From Lachnospiraceae bacterium (GTDB taxonomy: Bacteria > Bacillota_A > Clostridia > Lachnospirales > Lachnospiraceae), in NCBI GenBank assembly GCA_024689605.1, contig JAILDD010000048.1, positions 1 through 28,764 of the forward strand: 28,764 nt of DNA, given 5' to 3'. The notes beneath the pieces are model-generated. The model made no database searches. It worked only from the letters and a program-made list of their open reading frames with translations, and was not told where the DNA came from. Each line of letters begins with the position of its first letter. The first letter of the stretch is position 1. This document shows positions 8,316 through 15,615 of this stretch, one piece after another. The position numbers and the translations under genes were made by a program.

Positions 8316-9203
8316 CTAATCACCATACCTCTGCGCACATCTGGAACACACCCTCCTGTCACCGACTTGGGATATGGGAATCTCATAAATTGTCCTCTTA
8401 AGACCGCTGCAGCTAATATCCGTATGATAACGGTCTCCCTCATTCGTTATAAAATATATTCCTCCCGAATCACCATGACCGCAACGCTCACAGGCTGAAT
8501 AATGCCGGCCTCCTTTATTTACATGGGAATCTATCTCTGCTGCATCCACGGGTGTTATCGAAAGATCCAGATGAGTACAGCTACGGCTCAGATGATAGAC
8601 TTCGCTTCCATCGGTAACATATACTATCCTCTCCGTGTCATCAGTATCTTTTCCTGATCCGTTCACATGATAACCCGTCCAGGCCCTGGTCCTTGCACGG
8701 CTCATTACTATCACATCAGGAATCCCGAAAACATTTGCCAATGGCTGCATTGCATATCCAGCCTTCAGATCCACCACTTCGCTGTCGTCAACCATTGAAG
8801 TCACCAGGAGACTTATGTCTCCGTCCAGTCCGCATTGTTTTCTGTAATCATCCGGAAGCGAATCTTCAAGAGCAGATGATGCATATCCCCAGGACAGAAC
8901 CGTCTCGGCAATTCCATAATCTACTGACGGATGAGCAGGATCACCATGTCCCTTTGTACCATCATCTGATACATACTCCATATTTTCCGCATTAGTCAGG
9001 TCTGCATTGTTATACTTAAGCATTCCCTCGGCCGGTATATACAATGCCACTTCTTTTGACGTACGGCTCATGATATGGTCTATGCTCTGCTCCATATGAA
9101 ACATCTGCATGATAAACAGCAGCGCCATGCAGAAAAAAAGATATAAGGGAACAAGGAATACTGCCTCAATTGTAAGGCTTGCCTGAATCCTGTCTTTTTT
9201 CAA
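8316..9203 (-). CDS. TadE-like protein with two C-terminal His/Cys modules
   Basis: This 295-aa protein begins with a pseudopilin-like segment (QA-SLTIEAVFLVPLYLFFCMALLF); Glu is at +5, but -1 is Ala rather than Gly. A ~150-residue extracytoplasmic region follows. The end carries two related modules: YVTDGSEVYHLSRSCTHL ending in CERC, and YFITNEGDRYHTDISCSGL ending in CSRC. Each has a YH-x3-C pattern followed by a CxxC, suggesting one zinc (or disulphide) site per module. Such modules occur in other secreted Firmicute proteins; their role is unknown to me. The start is TTG at 9203, chosen because AAGGAGG at 9212-9218 is 8 nt upstream and no ATG or GTG lies between. It sits between the DUF5702 gene and the second prepilin peptidase gene. 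It may be a minor pilin or a tip/cell-wall-facing component; Tad membership is well supported by context. Confidence 0.75.
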   Translation of the reverse strand: MKKDRIQASLTIEAVFLVPLYLFFCMALLFIMQMFHMEQSIDHIMSRTSKEVALYIPAEGMLKYNNADLTNAENMEYVSDDGTKGHGDPAHPSVDYGIAETVLSWGYASSALEDSLPDDYRKQCGLDGDISLLVTSMVDDSEVVDLKAGYAMQPLANVFGIPDVIVMSRARTRAWTGYHVNGSGKDTDDTERIVYVTDGSEVYHLSRSCTHLDLSITPVDAAEIDSHVNKGGRHYSACERCGHGDSGGIYFITNEGDRYHTDISCSGLKRTIYEIPISQVGDRRVCSRCAQRYGD

Positions 9204-9211
9204 TATGTCTC

Positions 9212-9218
9212 CCTCCTT
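9212..9218 (-). promoter_or_regulatory. Ribosome binding site that fixes a TTG start
   Basis: AAGGAGG on the minus strand lies 8 nt before the TTG at 9203, with no ATG or GTG in frame between them. This full-strength site is the reason for accepting TTG as the start of the TadE-like gene. Confidence 0.8.
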
Positions 9219-9222
9219 AACA

Positions 9223-10749
9223 TCACATGAATCTCATATTTCTTTCCACAAAGAATTCATATCCGTAACCGCTCTTGAATGTAAACTGCACTGTTGCAGC
9301 CGCTATACAGTCATCAAACCTGAAATTTTCATATCCGGACACCATACGCACATCCATCTCTATAATATCCATCATTCTTCCAACACGGTTTTCTCTTGAT
9401 ACCGTATATAAAAGCAGCCTCAGATAGCCTTCGTACCCCACCTCCATATTGGCGGGATCATCCGGCATATCCCTTCCGGATCCGTCATCAACAGAATCCT
9501 CTATCATATCTTCAGTAGCATTCAGCGCTCCCTCCAGGCTGAGCCGCCAGTCCCCCGGACTCATAATGATGGGCAGCTTCCCTCCGGTCATAAGGATCCT
9601 TATATCGGAAACGCTCTCAGCGTATATCCATGCAGCATCTATAAGTGCAAGATAAACAGGCTCCAGCTCCGGCGACATAGTCGCAGCCGCAAGAGCTGCC
9701 GCCAGTTCATTTGATTCAGCCTGGAGTTCTCCATCCTCAAAAAAATATATCGTGTTGACTGCGCCGCGAATCAGCAGAATACGGTTTACCACAGTTCCCA
9801 GATTTGCATCATCACTATCCTTGCCTGCATAAATATATTCAACTTCATACTTAAGCCGGCTGCCTTCCTTTTCATTTAAATAATTACCGGCTTTTTCCAT
9901 GATATATTCATTGAAAAGCATCTCATACATTATTCCTTCCCTGTCATCCCATTCTTCATACATTCCGTCCCCTGCCACAAGATCCCTATGGGATGCATAG
10001 ATATCGGCATTTACAGATTCTGTTGAAATCTCCTGTCCGCACACAAGAGAAAGTATACCTCCTCCGCGCAGACTGTTTACCTGCCCCGCCGGATCAGCCT
10101 TTTCAGGTTCAGACCAGTCCGGATCATCCATTTTTCCGCCGTTGCCGTCATCTACCTGCGGAGCCTCAAATTCATAATCGTCCAGCTCCTGTTGGGCATC
10201 AGCTTCTTCACTTTCAATATCTCCGTCATAGAATCCTGATGATTCAGACTTTTCAGCCATGTCCTTTACATCCTCAGCATAAGCAAGTCCGTACTTTTCA
10301 AGCATATACGACAATGCCATATACCTGAACACTGCACCGTCATCATCAGTCGCCCTGGAAACCCTCGTAAACTCAATCCCGTCACACTCAAGCTGTAAAA
10401 AATCAGATCCGCCCATAAGAAAATTATCCTTCCCGGGATCAATGTTATAGGAAAGATAATCCATCATATGTTCACGTGTATTGTCTATCGATCCCACTCC
10501 GGTATCATATGCTGTGTCAACAAAAAGCAGATCGTACTGTTCCAGCAGCTCCCTGTTATATTCTGCAAGTGCGGAATCCATCGCAAGGTCTGCAGCGCAG
10601 CCTATTCTGGTGCGCATGGCGCTTATTCTTGCTCCCTCTATCATTGTAAGGATAATGGGTATCATGACAGCTATCATAAGTGCCAGATATACACTAAGCA
10701 CACCGGAATTATTATTTATTTTTCTTCGCATTACTTTATTCATGAACAT
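9223..10749 (-). CDS. DUF5702 Tad-locus membrane protein (TadG-like role)
   Basis: This 508-aa protein has a short N-terminal membrane segment (SGVLSVYLALMIAVMIPIILTMIEGARISAMRTR), then AADLAMDSALAEYNRELLEQYDLLFVDTAYD, the pattern I recognise as DUF5702, found in Firmicute Tad loci. The rest is a large, acidic, presumably extracytoplasmic region. After the N-terminal Gly, +5 is Tyr rather than Glu, so pilin-type processing is doubtful. The reading frame extends to a GTG at 10770, but GGAGG at 10755-10759 is 5 nt before the ATG at 10749, so the longer version is unlikely. It lies between the Flp pilin and a TadE-like gene, the place where TadG-type proteins are found in other Tad clusters. Molecular function is unknown; by position it is a minor structural or anchoring component of the pilus. 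Confidence 0.8.
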   Translation of the reverse strand: MFMNKVMRRKINNNSGVLSVYLALMIAVMIPIILTMIEGARISAMRTRIGCAADLAMDSALAEYNRELLEQYDLLFVDTAYDTGVGSIDNTREHMMDYLSYNIDPGKDNFLMGGSDFLQLECDGIEFTRVSRATDDDGAVFRYMALSYMLEKYGLAYAEDVKDMAEKSESSGFYDGDIESEEADAQQELDDYEFEAPQVDDGNGGKMDDPDWSEPEKADPAGQVNSLRGGGILSLVCGQEISTESVNADIYASHRDLVAGDGMYEEWDDREGIMYEMLFNEYIMEKAGNYLNEKEGSRLKYEVEYIYAGKDSDDANLGTVVNRILLIRGAVNTIYFFEDGELQAESNELAAALAAATMSPELEPVYLALIDAAWIYAESVSDIRILMTGGKLPIIMSPGDWRLSLEGALNATEDMIEDSVDDGSGRDMPDDPANMEVGYEGYLRLLLYTVSRENRVGRMMDIIEMDVRMVSGYENFRFDDCIAAATVQFTFKSGYGYEFFVERNMRFM

Positions 10750-10754
10750 TCTTC

Positions 10755-10759
10755 CCTCC
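10755..10759 (-). promoter_or_regulatory. Ribosome binding site of the DUF5702 gene
   Basis: GGAGG on the minus strand lies 5 nt before the ATG at 10749. It falls inside the longer open frame starting at GTG 10770, which argues against that upstream start. Confidence 0.7.
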
Positions 10760-10797
10760 GGAAACCGCACTTCAGAATTGAAAAAAGGATTACAACA

Positions 10798-10965
10798 TCA
10801 GAAACTGTTAGTTTTTTTAGTGATCTTATCGAAAAGTGTATTGATTATTTCAGTTATATTGTCTTTGAAAATAATAACAAGTCCTACAAGTACAACGATA
10901 ATGAGAATAACTTCGACCGTTCCCATTCCGCCTTCATCTTTGAAATATTCTTTTAAAAGCTCCAT
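10798..10965 (-). CDS. flp: Flp1-family type IVb major pilin
   Basis: This 55-aa protein reads MELLKEYFKDEGG, then MGTVEVILIIVVLVGLVIIF, then a short charged tail (KDNITEIINTLFDKITKKTNSF). This is the standard layout of Flp1 pilins: short leader, G|M cleavage point with Glu at +5, one membrane helix and almost no globular domain. After cleavage at Gly13 the mature pilin would be about 42 residues. It is the main subunit of the Tad pilus, processed by an A24 peptidase and polymerised by TadA with TadB/TadC. Two ATGs are in frame, at 10971 and 10965. AAGGAGG at 10973-10979 is 7 nt from the second and 1 nt from the first, so 10965 is chosen. The gene lies 46 bp after tadC and 48 bp before the DUF5702 gene. 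Its small size makes it easy to miss. Confidence 0.92.
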   Translation of the reverse strand: MELLKEYFKDEGGMGTVEVILIIVVLVGLVIIFKDNITEIINTLFDKITKKTNSF

Positions 10966-10972
10966 TTCCATG

Positions 10973-10979
10973 CCTCCTT
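10973..10979 (-). promoter_or_regulatory. Ribosome binding site of the Flp pilin gene
   Basis: AAGGAGG on the minus strand lies 7 nt before the ATG at 10965 and only 1 nt from the in-frame ATG at 10971, which decides the pilin start. A perfect site suits a highly expressed structural subunit. Confidence 0.8.
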
Positions 10980-11011
10980 TCTGCCTTGAATTCCCATATC
11001 CGATTCCGGCA

Positions 11012-12463
11012 TCATATGGTCATGAATGCCGGTACAATGATCACTACCATCACGATCATCAGCATCAGTATCATCGGAAGAAGCAGCTTTGTTCCCGCCT
11101 CCTCGCCCTTCTTTCTGGCGCCTGACTTTTTTTCCTCAAGGGCATCACGGGATTCTGCCCTTAATGCTTCAATAAATCCCTTTGCACCGAGCTTTATATT
11201 CTGTTCTAAAAGTGAAACAAGTTTTACATATTTCTGCACACGGCATCTCTTTGAAAAATTCCTGTACGCAGCCAGCTCTCCTGTCCCACTCTGCATTTCA
11301 TATGAAGCAAGAAGCATTTCCTCATATGCAAACCTCATATTACCCGTATCTTCTTTTCTCGACAGGTATTCGTCAGTAATCTTTTTCCAGGCCAGCCTCA
11401 CAGCCATTCCTGCTCCTACATACAGAGACAGCTTGCTGACTATCTCCGGGTAATCCTCCATAAGCTGCTCATCCCTTTCCTTTACCTTCTTATCAAGGGA
11501 TTTATCACTTGCAAAAAAGATTACTACCGTAGCTGCAATTACCAAAAGAAAAAATAAAACCGTGTTATCTTTTTTTCTTTCAGTCCATCTTATCTCGTAT
11601 CCGTCAGTTTCATCCGGAAGCACAAATTCTCCTGTCTGGCTGCTTTCATCATCGGCACCGGTCAGTGCATTCAAAAGCTTTGTATGTAAGATCTCACGGT
11701 GTGTTTTCTCCCTTGGATATACCATCAGAGGGAATTCATAGAGCTCGCTATATTCACCATATGAAATACCTGCACCAACTATCATTAATGCTCCTTCATC
11801 AGGAATGTCCTCTTTTAATGTTCCGTCATTCTTTACTAATTCTCTGTCAAAACGCCACTCTACCCTGAAGGGATAACCGTCTAAACTGTCAACAGGTGAC
11901 AGGTCCGTTGTGATTTCATCAGGGCTTGTATTTTTTCCAAGCACCGCATTTTCCAGAAGAGTCCTGAAATCCGGCAGCAATTCTTCAATCTCTTTTTGTG
12001 AATATTCCCTTGCTGTTACGTTTATTTTTTCAGCGTCAAATGTTTCACCATCCACAGTCACATCAAGCTCAACCGTATAATCACCTTTCGGAAACTCATT
12101 CCTTTTCAATACATTTCCGGAGAGCCTGCTCCTGCTTTCCGTGCTGAAAGATATCAGGACCACCAATACAAAACCTATAGTAATGAAAAGAAGACAGTTG
12201 CTTACTTTGCTTACCAGATGCATATAGTTTTCCCGGTCTATATCCTTCCCCGGTTTTAACAGATAGAATTTTTCCGAATTCTTCTGCAGCAGAGCACTTT
12301 TAATTTTCTTATTGTTTACAATTTTGGATGTCAGCCATATTCCGCCCTTATAAAAAGGTTTTGTTACAGTTGATGTATCACACTCATCCGGAACCTGTTC
12401 TTTTCTTACATAAAACAAAAAGAAAGCCATTGACACGATCATTACCAAAAGTATTATTATCAT
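11012..12463 (-). CDS. tadC: TadC-like pilus assembly platform protein with a large inserted domain
   Basis: This 483-aa membrane protein ends in a type II secretion F-like (GspF/T2SSF) domain at ~340-440 (QLMEDYPEIVSKLSLYVGAGMAVRLAWKKI, then EMQSGTGELAAYRNFSKRC) and a C-terminal helix (LLLPMILMLMIVMVVIIVPAFM). With TadB it forms the inner-membrane platform on which TadA drives Flp assembly. Ordinary TadC proteins have about 300 residues. The extra length is mostly a ~190-residue soluble block (107-299) between helix ~88-106 and helix ~301-318. That block is beta-rich in appearance (DYTVELDVTVDGETFDAEKINVTAREYS) and resembles no family I know. ATG at 12463 has AAGGAG 6 nt upstream. It starts 10 bp after the tadB stop, so the pair is probably co-translated. 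The TadC call rests on the C-terminal half and gene order. Confidence 0.85.
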   Translation of the reverse strand: MIIILLVMIVSMAFFLFYVRKEQVPDECDTSTVTKPFYKGGIWLTSKIVNNKKIKSALLQKNSEKFYLLKPGKDIDRENYMHLVSKVSNCLLFITIGFVLVVLISFSTESRSRLSGNVLKRNEFPKGDYTVELDVTVDGETFDAEKINVTAREYSQKEIEELLPDFRTLLENAVLGKNTSPDEITTDLSPVDSLDGYPFRVEWRFDRELVKNDGTLKEDIPDEGALMIVGAGISYGEYSELYEFPLMVYPREKTHREILHTKLLNALTGADDESSQTGEFVLPDETDGYEIRWTERKKDNTVLFFLLVIAATVVIFFASDKSLDKKVKERDEQLMEDYPEIVSKLSLYVGAGMAVRLAWKKITDEYLSRKEDTGNMRFAYEEMLLASYEMQSGTGELAAYRNFSKRCRVQKYVKLVSLLEQNIKLGAKGFIEALRAESRDALEEKKSGARKKGEEAGTKLLLPMILMLMIVMVVIIVPAFMTI

Positions 12464-12473
12464 TGCATTCTCC

Positions 12474-13307
12474 TTAATAAGAAATCTTAAGTATCTTTTC
12501 CCCTAAAAGAAAAGCGACTACATATACAACAAGTAACGCTGTCATCAATGCAGCCCCGGCAATGTTGTGATACAACGGATCAAAAAAACCCGGGGTTGTG
12601 GAATCAATGTAAAGTATTATCCCGAAGGGCACCAGGTCCATAATTCTCTGCTCCATTCTCTTTGCACTGACCTGTGTTTCTATTTCCCTGCTGACTTCTA
12701 TACGGTCACTTATGGCAGATGCCGTATTACCCAGTATCTCTGGAAGATTTCCTCCGCTTCTCTTTGCAATGGAGAACACTTCCACAAAATCTGTTATATC
12801 CCTTATGTGTGCCCGTTTAGACAGGTCAAAGAGCAGTTCCTCTATGTTTATGTTATTCCTCAGTCCTCTGTTTATTATTTCCACTTCCTCAGGCATCATC
12901 TCATCCTTCCCATATAAAAGTACCAGATCGGAATGGCTGTTTTTGAAAGCATTTTCCACAGAATACCCGGCCTGAAGTCCTGCGATCAGTGAATACATCA
13001 TTTCGCGAAACTGAAGCGTAAGTTCTTTTTTCCTTTTTTCTATCTTCTGTTTTCTTTTGTAATCAATAAACGGGATCAGTGCCGGAATCAGCACAAATAA
13101 AGCGACAGGGGTTCTATAGAAAACATATGATATCAATGCAAGCAGAACTATCCCTTCCACTAAACAAACAATAATGTCCCTTGGCCTCATACGGTAATTA
13201 TCATAATCCTGCAGTGCATTATTATTCCCTGATTCCGGCCGCCCTAAGCTTTTCAGTATGTACGAGCGTATTTTCACGCTCAAGCTTCCCGATGATCTTT
13301 CCTTCAC
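12474..13307 (-). CDS. tadB: TadB-like pilus assembly platform protein
   Basis: This 277-aa membrane protein has two N-terminal helices (IIVCLVEGIVLLALISYVFY, VALFVLIPALIPFI), a cytoplasmic T2SSF domain (LQFREMMYSLIAGLQAGYSVENAF, then FVEVFSIAKRSGGNLPEILGNTASAI) and two C-terminal helices, as in TadB. It pairs with TadC as the platform of the pilus machine. The reading frame begins inside tadA. GTG at 13316 directly abuts the AGGAGG at 13317-13322, whereas GTG at 13307 lies 9 nt from it, so 13307 is chosen, giving an 86-nt overlap with tadA. The next clear in-frame ATG codes for Met in NYRMRPRD and would leave only a short leader before the first helix; it has no good ribosome site. The overlap suggests translational coupling. 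Family call is firm; start is not. Confidence 0.85.
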   Translation of the reverse strand: MKERSSGSLSVKIRSYILKSLGRPESGNNNALQDYDNYRMRPRDIIVCLVEGIVLLALISYVFYRTPVALFVLIPALIPFIDYKRKQKIEKRKKELTLQFREMMYSLIAGLQAGYSVENAFKNSHSDLVLLYGKDEMMPEEVEIINRGLRNNINIEELLFDLSKRAHIRDITDFVEVFSIAKRSGGNLPEILGNTASAISDRIEVSREIETQVSAKRMEQRIMDLVPFGIILYIDSTTPGFFDPLYHNIAGAALMTALLVVYVVAFLLGEKILKISY

Positions 13308-14442
13308 TGTTTTCACCCTCCTCGATAAAACGGTATAATGACTGAAGTTTTATCTCTCCATCCATGTAACCTAATACTTCCGCGATTTCCAATACCTTTC
13401 TGCTCTTATCCCTTAGTCTCCCCAGATGCACAATTATGTCTATTCCGCTTGCAAGCTGTCCCCTTATCGCCGGTATAGGCAGGTCCATTCCCATTAGTAT
13501 CATAGTCTCAAGCCTTGCCAGCATATCAACTGCACTGTTAGCATGACCGGTAGACAAAGAGCCGTCATGTCCCGTGTTAAGTGCCTGCACCATATCTATA
13601 GCCTCTGCGCCTCTTACTTCACCTACAATGATCCGGTCAGGCCTCATTCTGAGGCTTGACTTGATCAGATCCCTTATGGTGATCTCGCTGCAGCCTTCGA
13701 CATTGGCATTCCTTGTTTCAAGGCGGACCAGATTATCTACACCTACAATCTGCAGCTCAGCACTATCCTCGATGGTAATGATCCTTTCATCCTTTGGAAT
13801 AAAATCCGACAGGGCATTCAGGAACGTGGTTTTACCCGAACCGGTTCCGCCGGAGATAAAAATGTTATATCCCGCTATTACAAGCTTCCTCAGGAATCCG
13901 ACAGTCTCTTCGTTTATTGCCCCGAACCGCATAAGGTCATCCATAAGAAAGGGCTTTTCCGGAAATCTTCTTATGGTGACAATAGGACCATTTAACGCCA
14001 CCGGCGGCAGAACAATATTTACTCGTGACCCGTTTTCCAGTCTGGCATCCACAATGGGCGATGCCTCGTTTACTGTACGGTTGCACTTTGCAACTATCTG
14101 CTGTATCACATCCTCAAGTTTTTCTTTTGACTCAAAACTTTTTTCCCAGCGGTATAAGCGTCCGGCCCTTTCCAGAAAAATATGGTCATATCCATTGATC
14201 ATTATCTCCGTGACCTTTGGATCATCAGTAAGTTCCTGCAATATATCCAGTCTGCGTATGGCATAGAAAAGCTCTTTTGCAAACTGCTTCTTGGCTTGCA
14301 GCGACAGCCCATACTTCTTACCGTTTCCGACAATTGCATTGTCAATAAGCTCTTTTACATCATCATCTGATACATCCCGGTCAAAGCTTATCTGTGACTG
14401 TATTTCTTCCTTTAATCTGAGTTTTATCTCTTCAGTATTCAA
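13222..14442 (-). CDS. tadA: TadA/CpaF-family pilus assembly ATPase
   Basis: This 406-aa secretion ATPase of the VirB11/CpaF type powers Flp pilus assembly at the cytoplasmic face. The N-terminal helical domain (LQELTDDPKVTEIMINGYDHIFLERAGRLYRW) is followed by the ATPase core with Walker A ISGGTGSGKTT (Lys204), Asp box ERIITIEDSAEL, Walker B-type RIIVGEVRGAEA and the His box STGHANSA. All expected motifs are intact, unlike TadZ. The frame starts with TTG at 14442; GAGG at 14451-14454 is 8 nt upstream and no better start lies nearby. It follows tadZ by 29 bp, and its 3' end overlaps tadB. Confidence 0.95.
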   Translation of the reverse strand: MNTEEIKLRLKEEIQSQISFDRDVSDDDVKELIDNAIVGNGKKYGLSLQAKKQFAKELFYAIRRLDILQELTDDPKVTEIMINGYDHIFLERAGRLYRWEKSFESKEKLEDVIQQIVAKCNRTVNEASPIVDARLENGSRVNIVLPPVALNGPIVTIRRFPEKPFLMDDLMRFGAINEETVGFLRKLVIAGYNIFISGGTGSGKTTFLNALSDFIPKDERIITIEDSAELQIVGVDNLVRLETRNANVEGCSEITIRDLIKSSLRMRPDRIIVGEVRGAEAIDMVQALNTGHDGSLSTGHANSAVDMLARLETMILMGMDLPIPAIRGQLASGIDIIVHLGRLRDKSRKVLEIAEVLGYMDGEIKLQSLYRFIEEGENSEGKIIGKLERENTLVHTEKLRAAGIRE

Positions 14443-14471
14443 AATATATTCCTCAAGTGCTTCGTGCCACC

Positions 14472-15473
14472 CTAAAAACTTAATCCAAGTTCCTCTTCTG
14501 CTACGCTTCTTACATAGCCGGCAAGTTCTGTGTAAGGAAGCTCTTCTATGCCGCTGGGCAGGTTTGTAAATACCGGCATCTCACATTTACTTGTCCTCGC
14601 CAATACTTCGTCAAGGTCATTGAGGCCAAGCAGTTCCTCATACTGCTTCATTCTTACTGCGCCCATTCCTTCACGCTGTGATATTGTATATATAACATCA
14701 CACTCTCTGAGCACATTAAGAACTCCCTGTATGATTTCTGAAAGATCCAGTATCAGATAATCGTACTTGCCGTATTTCATTATTGTTTTAAGAAGCAGTA
14801 TCCAGTTCTCTGCTTCTATCTGTGCAAGATCAATAAACGAAAATGCAGGTGCAACATAATCCAGTCCTCCTATGCTGCTTATCATGCTTTCCAGCTTATA
14901 CTGCAGTTTATCTTTACCGCTGTTCATGTAATAGATAATATCTGTAAGGTCTCTTCCTTCACCGGCATTATCAAGGTATGACAGGCCTGAGAATGGTTCC
15001 AGATTTAAATAAAGAACTTTCTTCTTTTTTGCAAGAAACTGCCCTAGAAGAAGAGAAAACGAAGTCTGCACATCTTTCCCCACCGGAGAAAAAACTCCGA
15101 TCAGCCTGGTATGTTTCCCGCATTCGTCAATTACTGCGTCAAGGTTTCCTTTTTCAGCGCAATGCTCCAATATTTCCTTGCGTATCTTTTCAGCTGACTG
15201 ATACTTCCATATAAAGTCATCCGCGTCACACTTGTTTCCTCTTTCCTTCAGCAGTACCAGAGAATCCCCCACATCCTTACGCAGTTCATTGAAAGCATCT
15301 TCCGCAGCAAGAACCACTTCGTATTCATATTCTTTCATGCTTTCTTTTAGGCTGACTGCATTTGTGTATGTGTTAACAACAAAAGGAAAATTTTCCCTCT
15401 GTTCTAGATTTTCCTGTAAATGAGTCAGGTAATTACTGTCAGGATCACAAAGTGCTATCATCTTCCTTCTCAT
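14472..15473 (-). CDS. tadZ: TadZ/CpaE-like pilus localisation protein with degenerate Walker A
   Basis: This 333-aa protein has an N-terminal receiver-like half (MIALCDPDSNYLTHLQENLEQ) without a clear phosphorylation site and a ParA/MinD-like second half (LIGVFSPVGKDVQTSFSLLLGQFLAKKKKVLYLNLE, DYLILDLSEIIQGVLNVLRECDVIYTI). This is the TadZ/CpaE architecture, which places the pilus machine in the cell. In TadZ-like ATPases the Walker A loop ends in GKT or GKS; here the aligned residues are Val135-Gln136-Thr137, so the GK pair is lost and ATP hydrolysis is unlikely. ATG at 15473 has GGAGG 6 nt upstream. It is 29 bp before tadA and 114 bp after the first prepilin peptidase gene. The call rests on the fold pattern and gene order. 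It may act as a non-hydrolysing scaffold. Confidence 0.85.
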   Translation of the reverse strand: MRRKMIALCDPDSNYLTHLQENLEQRENFPFVVNTYTNAVSLKESMKEYEYEVVLAAEDAFNELRKDVGDSLVLLKERGNKCDADDFIWKYQSAEKIRKEILEHCAEKGNLDAVIDECGKHTRLIGVFSPVGKDVQTSFSLLLGQFLAKKKKVLYLNLEPFSGLSYLDNAGEGRDLTDIIYYMNSGKDKLQYKLESMISSIGGLDYVAPAFSFIDLAQIEAENWILLLKTIMKYGKYDYLILDLSEIIQGVLNVLRECDVIYTISQREGMGAVRMKQYEELLGLNDLDEVLARTSKCEMPVFTNLPSGIEELPYTELAGYVRSVAEEELGLSF

Positions 15474-15544
15474 ACAAATCCTCCATTATCTTTTCTGAAG
15501 AATGCCACAAAAATAACATTCGCTCCGCAATGCCAGATACAGTT

Positions 15545-15573
15545 CTGATATATATACATTATTTAATTTTCAA
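15545..15573 (-). promoter_or_regulatory. Weak candidate promoter before tadZ
   Basis: In the 114-bp gap between the first prepilin peptidase gene and tadZ, the minus strand reads TTGAAA (15573-15568) followed by an AT-rich run with overlapping TATATA, TATATC and TATCAG hexamers 13 to 17 bp downstream. The best-spaced hexamer is a poor match, so an internal promoter is possible but unproven. Confidence 0.25.
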
Positions 15574-15583
15574 TACAGGGCAT

Positions 15584-15615
15584 CTGTTCAGAAGAATGAA
15601 AATCGATCTGAACAG
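15584..15615. repeat. Inverted repeat spanning the stop codon of the first prepilin peptidase gene
   Basis: CTGTTCAGA (15584-15592) and TCTGAACAG (15607-15615) are perfect 9-bp inverted arms with a 14-nt loop. The stop codon (15588-15590) lies in the left arm. No U-run follows on the minus strand, so this is not a standard terminator. It could reduce readthrough, stabilise mRNA ends or be an operator. Confidence 0.45.

Noticed and set aside
13222..13316. Possible frameshift joining tadA and tadB
   Set aside because: Both proteins have complete domains and normal ends; TadA and TadB are separate in all known systems, so overlap explains the arrangement better.
13574..14266. Long open frames on the plus strand opposite tadA, the pilus genes and the kinases
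   Set aside because: They are antisense shadows of well-supported minus-strand genes, lack family motifs and have no fitting ribosome sites.
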